This document shows positions 48,676 to 57,465 of a stretch of 64,000 bases of DNA, piece after piece (within the stretch, counting starts at the first letter, position 1; the number at the start of each line of letters is the position of its first letter). The notes below the pieces were generated by a model that made no database searches, had not been told where the DNA came from, and worked only from the letters and a program-made list of their open reading frames with translations. The DNA is from CAWGHZ01 sp963822575 (GTDB taxonomy: Bacteria > Pseudomonadota > Alphaproteobacteria > MPNO01 > DASWLB01), in contig CAWGHZ010000007.1 of NCBI GenBank assembly GCA_963822575.1, positions 930,001 to 994,000 on the forward strand. Reading direction: 5' to 3'. Position numbers and translations under genes: made by a program.

Positions 48676-51600
48676 TGGCGAAGGGCCGCGGCCTGGCGGC
48701 CCCGGAGACGCCCTATATCGGCGCCCTCCCGGCGCTCGATCCCGGCCGCGAGAAGATCGCCGCGCTCTATCGCGCCGACGAGACGGCACGCGACGAGGCG
48801 CTGATCGCGGCGGCGCGGTTCGACCCGGACCAGCGCGCGCGCATCGCGGCGACCGCGGCCGACCTGGTGCGCCACGCGCGCGACCGGCGCGTCCACGAGG
48901 TGGGGCTCGACGCCTTCCTGCACGAGTTCGACCTTTCGAGCCGCGAGGGCGTGGTGCTGATGTGCCTCGCCGAGGCGCTCTTGCGTATCCCCGACGCCGA
49001 CACGGCCGAGCGGCTGATCCGCGACAAGCTGGGCGACGCCGACTGGGAGGCGCATCTCGGCCATTCCCGGTCGCTGTTCGTCAATGCCTCGACCTGGGGG
49101 CTGATGCTGACCGGCCGCCTCGTCCGCTGGGAGGCCGACCGCGAGCTGTGGCCGGTGCTGCGCCGCCTGCTCGCGGGAGGCGAGCCGGTGATCCGCGCCG
49201 CGGTGACGCGGGCGATGCGCATCATGGCGCGCCAGTTCGTCATGGGCCGCACCATCGACGAGGCGCTGGAGCGCGCCGCCGAGCCCGACAACCGGCGCTG
49301 GCGCTATTCGTTCGACATGCTGGGCGAGGCCGCCCACACCGCGCGCGACGCCAAGCGCTATCTCGACGCCTATGCGGCGGCGATCGGGGCGGTCGCGAAG
49401 GCGGGCGCGGGCCGAACGGCGGCCGACGCGCCGGGCATCTCGGTCAAGCTCTCGGCGCTGCACCCGCGCTTCGAGCCGGCGCAGCGCGACCGCGTGCTGG
49501 CCGAGTTGCCGCCGCGTCTCCTGTCGCTCGCCGAGGCGGCGAAGGCAGCCGGCATCGGGCTCACCGTCGACGCCGAGGAGGCCGACCGGCTCGATTTGAC
49601 GCTCGACATCTTCCAGGCGGTGAGTGGCGACGCGGCGCTCGCCGGCTGGGACGGGCTCGGCATCGCCGTGCAGGCCTACCAGAAGCGCGCGCCGGCCGTG
49701 ATCGACTGGCTGGCCGCGCTCGGCCGCGCGCACCGCCGGCGGCTGATGGTCCGGCTGGTCAAGGGCGCCTACTGGGACAGCGAGATCAAGCGCGCCCAGC
49801 AATACGGGCTCGACGGCTATCCCGTGTTCACCCGCAAGCTCGCGACCGACGTCTCCTACCTCGCCTGCGTGCGGCAAATGCTCGCCGCCGACGCGATCTA
49901 CCCGCAGTTCGCCACCCACAACGCGCACAGCGTGGCGGCGGTGCTGGAGCTCGCCGGCCGCAACGCGCCGTTCGAGTTCCAGCGGCTGCACGGCATGGGC
50001 CGGGCGCTCTACGACCGGCTGCTGGCGGCGGACGGGCCGGCGTCGCGCCGCGCACCCGCCTGCCGCGTCTACGCGCCGGTCGGCAGCCACGAGGATTTGC
50101 TGCCTTATCTGGTGCGCCGCCTGTTGGAGAACGGCGCCAACACCTCGTTCGTCAACCGTCTGGTCGACGAGGCGCTGCCGGTGGAGGAGATCGTCGCCGA
50201 CCCGGTCGAGCGGCTGGCGGGGACCGCGCCCAAGCCGCACCCGCGCATCCCCGCCCCGACCGCGACGGTGGAGGCGGGCCGCACGGCGGCGCGCGGGCTC
50301 GACCTCAGCGACCCGCGCACCCTTGCGCGTCTCGCGGCCGAGATGGGCGCGGCGGGCGCCGGCGGCTGGACCGCGTCGCCCATCGTCGGCGGCACCGAGC
50401 GCGGCGGGCCGGCGCGCGACGTGACCGACCCGGCCGACCGGCGCCGCGTCGTCGGGCGCACGACCGACGCCGACGCCGCGCTGGTCGACGAGGCGCTCGC
50501 CCGCGCCGCCCGCGCCCAGCCGGCGTGGGACGGGCAGGGGGCCGACGCGCGCGCCGCGATCCTGGAGCGCGCGGCCGATCTGTTCGAGACGCGCATGGCG
50601 CGGTTCATGGCGATCGCGGTGCGCGAGGGCGGCAAGTCGCTGGACGACGCGGTCGCCGAGGTGCGCGAGGCGGTGGATTACTGCCGCTACTACGCCGCCC
50701 GGGCGCGCGCCGAGTTCGCGACGCCGCTCGCCCTGCCGGGCCCCACGGGCGAGGAGAACTCGCTGGCGCTGCACGGGCGCGGCGTGTTCGCGGCGATCAG
50801 CCCGTGGAACTTCCCGCTCGCCATTTTCACCGGCCAGGTGACCGCCGCGCTCGCCGCCGGCAATGCCGTCGTCGCCAAGCCGGCCGAGCAGACGCCGCTG
50901 ATGGCCGCCGCCGCGGTGCGCACTTTGCACGAGGCGGGCGTGCCGGGCGACGTGCTTCATTTGCTGCCCGGCGCGGGCGGCGAGGTCGGCGCGGCGCTTA
51001 CCCGCGACGATCGCGTCGCCGGCGTCGCCTTCACCGGTTCGACCGAGACCGGCCAGGCGATCGCGCGGTCGCTTGCCGCGCGCGACGGGGCGCTCGGCGT
51101 GCTGATCGCCGAGACCGGCGGACAGAACGCGATGATCGTGGATTCCTCGGCCCTCGCCGAGCAGGTGGTGACGGACGTGGTCGTCTCGGCCTTCCATTCG
51201 GCCGGCCAGCGTTGCTCCTGCCTGCGCGTCCTCTACGTGCAGGAGGAGGTGGCCGACCGGCTGATCGGCATGCTGACCGGCGCGATGGCCGAGCTCGCGA
51301 TCGGCGATCCGGGCCTCCTCGCCACCGATGTCGGACCGGTGATCGACGCGGAGTCGCGCGATGCGCTGGCGGCGCACGCCGAGCGGATGAAGCGCGAGGG
51401 GACGCTTCTCTACGAATGTCCTCTGCCAGATGCCTGCACCCACGGCACGTTCTTCCCGCCGATGGCGTTCGAGATCGACCGGCTCGACCGCCTGACCCGC
51501 GAGGTGTTCGGCCCGATCCTGCATGTGATCCGCTACCAGGCGAGCCGGCTCGACGGGGTGATCGACGCGATCAACGCCACCGGGTATGGGCTCACCCTCG

Positions 51601-51857
51601 GCATCCACTCGCGCATCGACGAAACGGCGCGCCACATCGGGTCGCGGGTGCGCGCCGGAAACGCCTATGTCAACCGCTCGATCATCGGCGCCGTGGTGGG
51701 CGTCCAGCCCTTCGGCGGCGAGGGTTTTTCGGGGACGGGGCCGAAGGCCGGCGGGCCGCACTACCTCCACCGCTTCGCGGTCGAGCGGACGCTCTCGGTC
51801 AACACCGCCGCGGCCGGCGGCAACACCACATTGATGACACTGGCCGACGAGGGGTGA
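48675..51857 (+). CDS. putA: Bifunctional proline dehydrogenase / glutamate-semialdehyde dehydrogenase PutA
   Basis: PutA oxidises proline to glutamate in two steps. The 1060-residue product has a FAD-binding barrel (ISVKLSALHPRFEPAQRDRV, LTVDAEEADRLD, RLMVRLVKGAYWDSEIKRAQ, FATHNAHSV, FEFQRLHGMG, RVYAPVGSHEDLLPYLVRRL) then an ALDH domain with AISPWNFPLAIFTGQV, the Glu in IAETGGQNAM, the Cys in HSAGQRCSCLRVL and PFGGEGFSGTGPKAGGP. The N-terminal DNA-binding RHH domain of enterobacterial PutA is absent, so it is a non-regulatory short form. It is intact at 3.2 kb. Confidence 0.96.
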   Translation: MAKGRGLAAPETPYIGALPALDPGREKIAALYRADETARDEALIAAARFDPDQRARIAATAADLVRHARDRRVHEVGLDAFLHEFDLSSREGVVLMCLAEALLRIPDADTAERLIRDKLGDADWEAHLGHSRSLFVNASTWGLMLTGRLVRWEADRELWPVLRRLLAGGEPVIRAAVTRAMRIMARQFVMGRTIDEALERAAEPDNRRWRYSFDMLGEAAHTARDAKRYLDAYAAAIGAVAKAGAGRTAADAPGISVKLSALHPRFEPAQRDRVLAELPPRLLSLAEAAKAAGIGLTVDAEEADRLDLTLDIFQAVSGDAALAGWDGLGIAVQAYQKRAPAVIDWLAALGRAHRRRLMVRLVKGAYWDSEIKRAQQYGLDGYPVFTRKLATDVSYLACVRQMLAADAIYPQFATHNAHSVAAVLELAGRNAPFEFQRLHGMGRALYDRLLAADGPASRRAPACRVYAPVGSHEDLLPYLVRRLLENGANTSFVNRLVDEALPVEEIVADPVERLAGTAPKPHPRIPAPTATVEAGRTAARGLDLSDPRTLARLAAEMGAAGAGGWTASPIVGGTERGGPARDVTDPADRRRVVGRTTDADAALVDEALARAARAQPAWDGQGADARAAILERAADLFETRMARFMAIAVREGGKSLDDAVAEVREAVDYCRYYAARARAEFATPLALPGPTGEENSLALHGRGVFAAISPWNFPLAIFTGQVTAALAAGNAVVAKPAEQTPLMAAAAVRTLHEAGVPGDVLHLLPGAGGEVGAALTRDDRVAGVAFTGSTETGQAIARSLAARDGALGVLIAETGGQNAMIVDSSALAEQVVTDVVVSAFHSAGQRCSCLRVLYVQEEVADRLIGMLTGAMAELAIGDPGLLATDVGPVIDAESRDALAAHAERMKREGTLLYECPLPDACTHGTFFPPMAFEIDRLDRLTREVFGPILHVIRYQASRLDGVIDAINATGYGLTLGIHSRIDETARHIGSRVRAGNAYVNRSIIGAVVGVQPFGGEGFSGTGPKAGGPHYLHRFAVERTLSVNTAAAGGNTTLMTLADEG

Positions 51858-52001
51858 GTCGCCGCACTATTTGACCGTCGCGCCCCGCATCGAATGCAGG
51901 GCCGGGTTGCGGAAATATTGCGTTGTCGAACTCTTGAGAACCGCCCCGCGAACGTTGTAGATTTCGAGCCGTTTCGAGGCTGGCGTCGAGGGGCCGCCGC
52001 C

Positions 52002-53099
52002 GTGAGGGATGTGACCGCAGCACCCGAGATCGCGAGCCGTCCCGCTGCCACCCGCAAGGATAACGCGGCCAGCGAGCCGTCGGCGCGCGCCCTGGGCAAG
52101 ATCATGGCGCCCTATGCGCGCCCCGTCCTGTGGAAGAGCGTCTGGCAGCTCGCTAACACCTTCCCGCCGATCTGCGTCTTCTGGTATCTCGGCTACCGAG
52201 AGCTCGAGGTGTCCTACGCCCTGACCGTCCTGTGCGGCGCGCTGACGGCGGCGCTCCTGGTGCGTGTCACGATCTTCCAGCACGATTGCGGGCACTACGC
52301 CTTCTTCCGGTCGCCGCGGGCGAACCACGTGCTCGGCCATTTCTGCACCTTGTTCAACCTGACGCCGCTCTGCTTCTGGCTGCGCCAGCACGCGCACCAT
52401 CACACGATGATCAACAATCTCGACCGGGGCGACCGTGGCATCCTCGCCGAATGCCTCACGGTCGCCGAATACCGGGCGCTGCCGCGGGGCAAGCGGCTCG
52501 CCTACCGCCTCACGCGCGAGCCGTTGATCTTCTACCCGCTGATCGCGCCGCTGACGATGGCGGTCGGCACGCGGCTCACCCTGACGTGCGAGAAAGCGTG
52601 GAAGGCCGAGCGAACCAACATCCATCTCGCCAACGCAGCGCTCGGGCTGATGTACGGCGCCCTCGGCTGGGCGTTCGGCTGGGCCGAGGTGGCGCTGGTG
52701 CAGCTTCCCATCCTGGTGTTCGGCTCGGCGGTGGGCATGTGGCTCGACTTCCTCGGCCACAAGTTCCCGGGGTCGGTCTGGGTGCACAACGAGGACTGGC
52801 GCCTCGCCCGGGCGGCGATGGCCGGCTGCGGCTATTTCCGGCTGCCCAAGGTCCTGCAATGGTTCTCCGGCAATATCGGCATCCACCACATCCACCATCT
52901 GAACCCGCGCATCCCCAACTACAATTTGCAGCGCTGTCACGACGACAACCCGGCGTTCCACGACGCCAAGTCGTTCACGCTGTGGCAGGGCATCAAGGCC
53001 GCCTGGCTGGTGCTGTGGGACGAGGAGCGCGGGCGGCTCATCACCTTCGCCGAGCTGCCGCGCGACGATACCCCGCCCGCGGTGCCTCAGGCGGCGTAG
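52002..53099 (+). CDS. Membrane fatty-acid desaturase
   Basis: This di-iron membrane desaturase has 365 residues from GTG 52002. The three His boxes are HDCGH, HAHHH (in LRQHAHHHT) and HHIHH (in NIGIHHIHHLNPRIPNYN), with four hydrophobic spans between them. The third box followed by NPRIPNYNLQRCH resembles DesA/delta-12-type and omega-3-type acyl-lipid desaturases. Specificity cannot be read out. The frame continues upstream to 51894, but no signal or conserved sequence is seen there. Confidence 0.85.
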   Translation: MRDVTAAPEIASRPAATRKDNAASEPSARALGKIMAPYARPVLWKSVWQLANTFPPICVFWYLGYRELEVSYALTVLCGALTAALLVRVTIFQHDCGHYAFFRSPRANHVLGHFCTLFNLTPLCFWLRQHAHHHTMINNLDRGDRGILAECLTVAEYRALPRGKRLAYRLTREPLIFYPLIAPLTMAVGTRLTLTCEKAWKAERTNIHLANAALGLMYGALGWAFGWAEVALVQLPILVFGSAVGMWLDFLGHKFPGSVWVHNEDWRLARAAMAGCGYFRLPKVLQWFSGNIGIHHIHHLNPRIPNYNLQRCHDDNPAFHDAKSFTLWQGIKAAWLVLWDEERGRLITFAELPRDDTPPAVPQAA

Positions 53100-53141
53100 A
53101 AGCCTGCGTTCAGCAATCATTGCGGTACGACCCTTGATTGG

Positions 53142-53411
53142 CTATGGGCCATGAGGAGGCGTCGCCTGAATTCCAAATACATGTCCGACCGCGTTTGCAA
53201 TTCTTGCAGGATCGGCTGTAATTGTCATTTCCGGAAGTTCCGCCTCCAAGAGCCGTACTTCTGCACGCGGAAGAGAAAATATCTTGCCCCCAACCGCATC
53301 TAAGCGGAACACAATAAGGCTGTCGTTCTCCAGCAAGATATTGGCGGAAAGCCCATTGTCTGTTGAATCCGGAGCATATTTTGAAAAAGCATCACTGGCT
53401 GCAGGTGCTTA
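53142..53411 (-). pseudogene. 3' part of a membrane-protein gene interrupted by an IS5-family element
   Basis: Read on the minus strand just past the IS, the sequence gives APAASDAFSKYAPDSTDNGL, then NILLENDSLIVFRLDAVGGK and RLLEAELPEMTITADPARI, to TAG at 53142. It has the lower GC of the 54.3-55.1 kb gene and lies exactly across the insertion. With the IS and one TA removed, the two parts join one base out of frame, so either a further one-base change occurred or they are two genes. I favour one disrupted gene. Confidence 0.5.
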
Positions 53412-54307
53412 GAGACCGTTTGAAAAGGCTTGGTGATTTGGGCGGTCTCGTGATTTAAGCTGGCCATGTGGACGCCAGCGACGCGAGGCCGTATGGCCGA
53501 GATCGAGAGGAAGACCAAGCGCTATCCGACCGATCTGACGGACGAAGAGTGGGGGAAGGTTGAGCCCTATCTGCCGGGGTCGGCGCGAACCGGCCGACCG
53601 CGCGGAACCGATCTTCGCGAGGTCTTGAATGCGATCCGCTATCTGGCCCGAACGGGATGCGGGTGGCGGATGCTGCCGAAGGACTTCCCGCCGTGGCAGA
53701 CGGTGTACTGGTGGTTCCGCCGGTTCGTGCGCGCCTTGCTGTTCCGCACCATCCATGACATCGCGTTGATGATGGATCGCGAGCGAGCCGGTCGCGAGGC
53801 GAGCCCCACGGGCGGGGTCATCGACAGCCAGTCGGTCAAGGCGCCGGCGGCGAAGGTCAGGGGCTACGATGCCGGCAAGAAAATCACGGGCCGAAAGCGT
53901 CACGTGGCCGTCGATACCGACGGCCGCCTCCTGATGGTCAACCTGACGACCGCCGACATCTCGGACTCGGCCGGCGCCCAGGCGATCCTCGCGGCGATCC
54001 GCAAGCGCTGGCCCTGGCTCAAGCATCTGTTCGCCGACGGCGCCTACGACCGGGGCAAGCTCATGGACAAAGCTGCCTTCCTCGACTTCGTCATCGAAGT
54101 CGTCCGCCGCATCGACACCGAGCCGGGCTTCAAGGTGCTGCCGCGACGATGGGTGGTGGAGCGAACCCTCGGCTGGATGACGCGCTGGCGACGGTTGGTC
54201 CGCGATTATGAGCAACGCCTCGACGTCTCCGAAGCCATGATCCACGTCGCCATGGGAAGCCTCCTGTTGCGAAGGATCAGCCATTGATCGCGTTTCCAAA
54301 CGGACTC
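53412..54307 (+). mobile_element. IS5-family insertion sequence (IS427-like), complete
   Basis: The 896-bp element is bounded by imperfect terminal inverted repeats: left GAGACCGTTTGAAAAGGC, right (complement) GAGTCCGTTTGGAAACGC. It is flanked by TA at 53410-53411 and 54308-54309, the 2-bp target duplication typical of the IS427 group. It contains one intact DDE transposase. It interrupts a low-GC membrane-protein gene. Confidence 0.85.
53493..54287 (+). CDS. IS5-family transposase
   Basis: The DDE transposase is full length, about 264 residues from ATG 53493 (ATG 53466 adds nine). It has the N-terminal DLTDEEWGKVEPYLPGSART and RTGCGWRMLPKDFPPWQTVY blocks of the IS5/IS427 group. Catalytic Asp lies in VIDSQSVKAP, the second Asp in FADGAYDRGK, and Glu in VVERTLGWMTRWRRL. 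There are no stops or shifts, so the element could be active. Confidence 0.93.
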   Translation: MAEIERKTKRYPTDLTDEEWGKVEPYLPGSARTGRPRGTDLREVLNAIRYLARTGCGWRMLPKDFPPWQTVYWWFRRFVRALLFRTIHDIALMMDRERAGREASPTGGVIDSQSVKAPAAKVRGYDAGKKITGRKRHVAVDTDGRLLMVNLTTADISDSAGAQAILAAIRKRWPWLKHLFADGAYDRGKLMDKAAFLDFVIEVVRRIDTEPGFKVLPRRWVVERTLGWMTRWRRLVRDYEQRLDVSEAMIHVAMGSLLLRRISH

Positions 54308-55084
54308 TAAGAAAATTCTAGCCCTTATCGGTTCTCCCCCACCCAACCAACCCTTGATATGCGGAATCAGCGTGCCTCCGTAAGCGACGTAAGTGCCGAA
54401 GCATATGAACAATATAATAACTAGCTCATTGAGGCGAGATTCATTGGTTCGCTGATATCTTTCCCGCATATCGAGCAGCATATTACCCGCCCATGCAAGC
54501 CCGACAAAAAACCAAAATAGCGTCCACACAGGGGAAGGTTTTTCGGCAAACCGAAAAAAGATATACACTGCGTAGCACTCAAGCAGCCTTTCAATTGGAA
54601 TAACTAGGAAAGGGAAGCGCACATCAAGATTCATGAAATCTAGCGGATAGACGATTAAGAACGCTACGGCACCAATGAGCCAAAATTCCAGTACGGAGCT
54701 ATCACTAAACGCAAAGGCTCCAAAGACAGAGGCGGCCCAGGCTGCCATGAAGGCAATTCGAGTGATTGATGTCACAAAGGAGAATAACGCCCACACGCCT
54801 CGAAACGACTTCCCTTGCGCAAGGGTTGCTAGTCGGCCGAGGTATTTTGGCATGCGGCGAACCTCGGAGAAAACAAAAACATAGAATAGGCTCACGCCGA
54901 CCAGAAAAACGATTCCTGAAAGGAGGTATTGGGTACGAAATATGCTAAGGTCGTAAAAGCCATATCTGTAATAAGCGGCATTAACTGCGACAAAGCCCAC
55001 AAAATATACAATGGCAATTCCAGAACTTGCTGCCTGAACAATTGAGGTGAATTTGTTTTGCACGGGATCTGAATGTGTTTCCAC
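54308..55084 (-). pseudogene. 5' part of a multi-spanning membrane protein gene truncated by the IS
   Basis: From GTG 55084 the minus strand encodes about 257 residues of host-independent sequence (SIVQAASSGIAIVYFVGFVA, FAFSDSSVLEFWLIGAVAFL, PSPVWTLFWFFVGLAWAGNM) with roughly seven membrane helices. It then runs into the IS end and would finish in IS sequence. GC is clearly below the neighbours and many codons end in A or T, which suggests horizontal transfer. I recognise no family. Without the transposon it would start about 18 bp after the UbiD-family stop. Confidence 0.65.
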
Positions 55085-55093
55085 AGCGGGATC

Positions 55094-55116
55094 GGGAACT
55101 ATCCGGTTGACGTACC
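55094..55116 (+). repeat. Left terminal inverted repeat of the IS1595-family transposon
   Basis: The 23 bases are the exact reverse complement of 57443-57465. They lie just inside the 8-bp duplication GCGGGATC (55086-55093) and about 45 bp before the transposase start. Confidence 0.95.
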
Positions 55117-55161
55117 CTGCGCCTTACTCTATATTCCCTTCAAGACGAAGGGAACGCGGTT

Positions 55162-56088
55162 ATGGCCAAGCTTGATCTTACAGCCCCGATCTTCCACAAC
55201 GACGATAAGGCGCGCGAACATCTTGAAAGCCTCCTATGGCCGGATGGTCCTGTTTGCCCGCGTTGTGGTGTCTTTGGGGACCGCATTACCAAGCTCAAGG
55301 GCAAGTCCACTCGCCCCGGCGTTTACAAGTGCAAGGACTGCCGTAAGCCGTTTAGCGTGACGGTCGGGACTGTCATGGAACGGTCGAAAATCTCGCTCTC
55401 CAAGTGGGTTCTGGCCGCTCAACTAATGGCGTCCAGCAAGAAGGGCATGAGCGCCAAGCAGTTGGAACGGATGCTCGGCACCAACTACGAAACCGCATGG
55501 TTCCTGTTCCACCGGCTGCGCGAGGCCGCAACCATTACGGGCGGCGGACCGCTCGGCGGCGAGAACAAGGTGATCGAAGCGGACGAAACCTACGTGGGCG
55601 GGAAGGCCAAGAACAAGGCGTTCGGTCCCCCGCCCAAGAAGATGGCCGTATTTGCCCTGCTGGAGCGCGAGGGCGGCGTTCGTTCCTTCCATGTCGCCAA
55701 CGTCAACGCCCGGACCCTGCGGCCGATCATCGTCAAGCACGCCAGCCGCAAGTCTCACCTGATGACGGATGAAAGCGCCGTCTATCCCACCATCGGTGAC
55801 GAGTTCGCCGGGCATAGCGCGGTCAACCACAGTCGCGACGAGTACGTGCGGCTCGGCGGCTTCGTCACGACCAACAGCGTTGAAAGCTATTTCGCCATTC
55901 TTAAGCGCGGCGTGTTCGGCACCTACCACAATCCGAGCGAGGCCCACTTGCACCGCTACCTCGCGGAGTTCGATTTCCGGTACAACACCCGCGCCCTTCC
56001 CGATGCCGAGCGCGCCGCCCTGTTGCTCAAGGGCGCGAAGGGCAAGCGGCTCCTGTACCGACAGCCTGACCAAGCCGCGCACGCCTAA
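55162..56088 (+). CDS. IS1595-family transposase (ISXO2-like DDE)
   Basis: The 308-residue product has an N-terminal zinc ribbon (CPRCGVFGDR and YKCKDCRKPFSVTVGTVME), a helix-turn-helix-like part (SAKQLERMLGTNYETAWFLF), then the ISXO2-like catalytic domain with Asp in IEADETYVGGKAKN, Asp in HLMTDESAVYPTIG and the NSVESYFAILKRGVFGTYH block. It is intact. ATG 55162 follows GAAGGGAAC. Confidence 0.93.
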   Translation: MAKLDLTAPIFHNDDKAREHLESLLWPDGPVCPRCGVFGDRITKLKGKSTRPGVYKCKDCRKPFSVTVGTVMERSKISLSKWVLAAQLMASSKKGMSAKQLERMLGTNYETAWFLFHRLREAATITGGGPLGGENKVIEADETYVGGKAKNKAFGPPPKKMAVFALLEREGGVRSFHVANVNARTLRPIIVKHASRKSHLMTDESAVYPTIGDEFAGHSAVNHSRDEYVRLGGFVTTNSVESYFAILKRGVFGTYHNPSEAHLHRYLAEFDFRYNTRALPDAERAALLLKGAKGKRLLYRQPDQAAHA

Positions 56089-56321
56089 GCAGCGCGCACG
56101 GGCATTCGCCCGCTGGAGGAAGAATCGAACTCGATACGAATCACTGATCGAGGGCATATTACCCAGTTGAAATGCGAAAGGCGCCGTTGGCGCGGCGCCC
56201 TCGCGTTCCCGGCAAATGGTTGAGGCCGTCGCCGGGCCTGTGTCGATCAGACGTGTCATCCTTGCCACGACTCGGACTCAGCGTCAAGGCGGCCTCCTTT
56301 GACAGAAAGGAAACAGCCGTC

Positions 56322-56510
56322 ATGGCTGATACAGCCGTCGTTCATATCGGCGAAAACTCGCCTGAAAAAGTCGCATACAAATTACTCGTCGGTGTTTTGG
56401 ACAATGTATCCGACAAAACGGGCTGGAATCTAACCCGCCAGCAATATCTCGATGCATATGCAGAGTGCTTATACACCGTTAAGAATCCCCACATGCGGGC
56501 AAGGCAATAG
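56322..56510 (+). CDS. Small passenger protein of the IS1595-family transposon
   Basis: The 62-residue product from ATG 56322 (MADTAVVHIGENSPEKVAYK, ending YAECLYTVKNPHMRARQ) has a strong AGAAAGGAAA site. From memory, similar small proteins beginning with an HIGENSPE block accompany IS1595-like transposases in alphaproteobacteria; the function is unknown. Its 3' end overlaps the convergent minus-strand frame at 56479. Confidence 0.6.
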   Translation: MADTAVVHIGENSPEKVAYKLLVGVLDNVSDKTGWNLTRQQYLDAYAECLYTVKNPHMRARQ

Positions 56511-56637
56511 GAATGGAACGGGCGGCTGGATTATCCAAAATCCAAGCCGCCCACTCTTTTGCCACTTTAAGTGGCTCGTTGCGCGGATCAGAAATGGCCA
56601 GCCGTAGGCACTCCAAACGAATTTCAACGTCATCCAT
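56479..56637 (-). CDS. Small passenger protein, minus strand (52 residues)
   Basis: The minus strand encodes MDDVEIRLECLRLAISDPRN, then EPLKVAKEWAAWILD and NPAARSIPIALP, to TAA at 56479. A GGAAAG site precedes it, and its ATG overlaps the stop of the next minus-strand frame (ATGGATGA), the mark of a coupled pair. Composition is that of a helical, possibly DNA-related small protein. The function is unknown. Confidence 0.55.
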   Translation of the reverse strand: MDDVEIRLECLRLAISDPRNEPLKVAKEWAAWILDNPAARSIPIALPACGDS

Positions 56638-56770
56638 TTCTCGCACTTTCCTTCTTTCGTATGGTCTTTTCCCGCTTCCTCTTGGGGCGGGGCTGGGGTG
56701 GCGTTTTCAACAAGCTGCGCAGGAGCCTGTCCCGTTCTTGCGTCTCTTCCTCGGTGGGTTTTCTTGCCAT
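56630..56770 (-). CDS. Small basic passenger protein, minus strand (46 residues)
   Basis: ATG 56770 opens MARKPTEEETQERDRLLRSL, then LKTPPQPRPKRKREK and a Lys/Arg-rich tail, stopping at 56630 inside the start of the next gene. It looks like a small nucleic-acid-binding or leader-type protein. Its start codon overlaps the divergent plus-strand gene (shared CATG at 56768-56771), so the two promoters must overlap their coding ends. Confidence 0.5.
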   Translation of the reverse strand: MARKPTEEETQERDRLLRSLLKTPPQPRPKRKREKTIRKKESARNG

Positions 56771-57318
56771 GCCCGACAAATTCACTCCGCTATCTCAGAC
56801 GCTCGGCTTCGACCACGACTACGCCGCAGCGATTGGCTATTTCCTTATCGCGTTTTCCAATCTCGAAGAAGAGATGAAATCGCGCCGTGTGGACCATGCT
56901 CAATATCCAGAACGATGATCGAGCGCACGTGGTCACCTCCGCATTCCGCGATTTCGGCCAAAGAATGCTGCTACTCGCCAAACTCGGGAAGGCTCACCTT
57001 CGCGACGAAAAAATGCGGAACGACTGCTCTACGGTTATCCGCACCCTTCAATACCTGAATGATCTGCGAGTGGAGATTGTCCACAGCACATTCATAGCGT
57101 GGCAGCCCTCACAAGATCTCGGCTACCTTCATCGGACCCGTTCCGACGGCAATGAGGTTCGGAAAAGCGTTTCGCTATTCTCCACCGACTATTTATGCGC
57201 CCTCGCAGACTTTACGACGACTGCCGCCATGGTCATCCGCGTTTTCCGGCACAACGTCCAGCGCGGGACGGATCAAGAGTTGCCATCGCTCGGTACACGT
57301 CCAATGCGGCCCGCCTAG
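56769..57318 (+). CDS. Passenger protein of the IS1595-family transposon (one frameshift as given)
   Basis: ATG 56769 opens MPDKFTPLSQTLGFDHDYAA, then AIGYFLIAFSNLEEEMKS. An extra C at 56883 shifts to AVWTMLNIQNDDRAHVVTSA, then FRDFGQRMLLLAKLG through LRVEIVHSTFIAWQP, to TAG 57316. Repaired length is about 182 residues, mostly helical, with a conserved-looking ND-RAHVVTSAFRD block. I do not recognise a function. The break has the same between-codon phase as those in fusA and mgtE. Confidence 0.55.
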
Positions 57319-57439
57319 CATCCGATTCTATCCAATCAAACCCAAATAAGCGGTCCGCCCCGGCCTCCACCATCTCTGGCGTGATCTCAACGTCAGAGTC
57401 GCAACGTTCGCAATGTGTTGGTGATGGTAGATCGGCCAT
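57233..57439 (-). CDS. Small passenger protein at the right end of the transposon
   Basis: The 68-residue minus-strand product MADLPSPTHCERCDSDVEIT, then PEMVEAGADRLFGFDWIE, has a C-x-x-C pair and an ITPEMVEAG block that I associate with small proteins of phages and IS1595-type elements. It starts 4 bp inside the right terminal repeat and overlaps the end of the plus-strand passenger gene by 86 bp. Confidence 0.5.
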   Translation of the reverse strand: MADLPSPTHCERCDSDVEITPEMVEAGADRLFGFDWIESDARRAALDVYRAMATLDPSRAGRCAGKRG

Positions 57440-57442
57440 GTT

Positions 57443-57465
57443 GGTACGTCAACCGGATAGTTCCC
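57443..57465 (-). repeat. Right terminal inverted repeat of the IS1595-family transposon
   Basis: This is the exact inverse of the left end and is followed directly by the second copy of GCGGGATC (57466-57473). The UbiD-family stop codon begins at 57483 on the minus strand. Confidence 0.95.

Larger units (their letters stand above)
55094..57465. mobile_element. IS1595-family transposon with passenger genes
   Basis: The 2372-bp element is bounded by perfect 23-bp inverted repeats (55094-55116 and 57443-57465, beginning GGGAACTATCCGGTTGACG). It is flanked by an identical 8-bp target duplication, GCGGGATC, at 55086-55093 and 57466-57473, the duplication length known for IS1595. It holds an ISXO2-type transposase and about 1.3 kb with at least five small passenger reading frames on both strands. 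It inserted 8 bp past the UbiD-family stop. Confidence 0.93.

Noticed and set aside
55769..56170. An alternative C-terminal frame of the IS1595-family transposase (RWRKNRTRYESLIEG)
   Set aside because: The main frame already ends at a normal length and the alternative lacks its own start. It could be a small frameshifted tail, but I cannot support it.
56513..57058. A 181-codon plus-strand frame overlapping the two minus-strand micro-genes
   Set aside because: Its translation is Ser/Arg/Leu-rich without pattern. The minus-strand frames have ribosome-binding sites and overlapping start/stop coupling, and the plus-strand gene from 56769 uses another frame.
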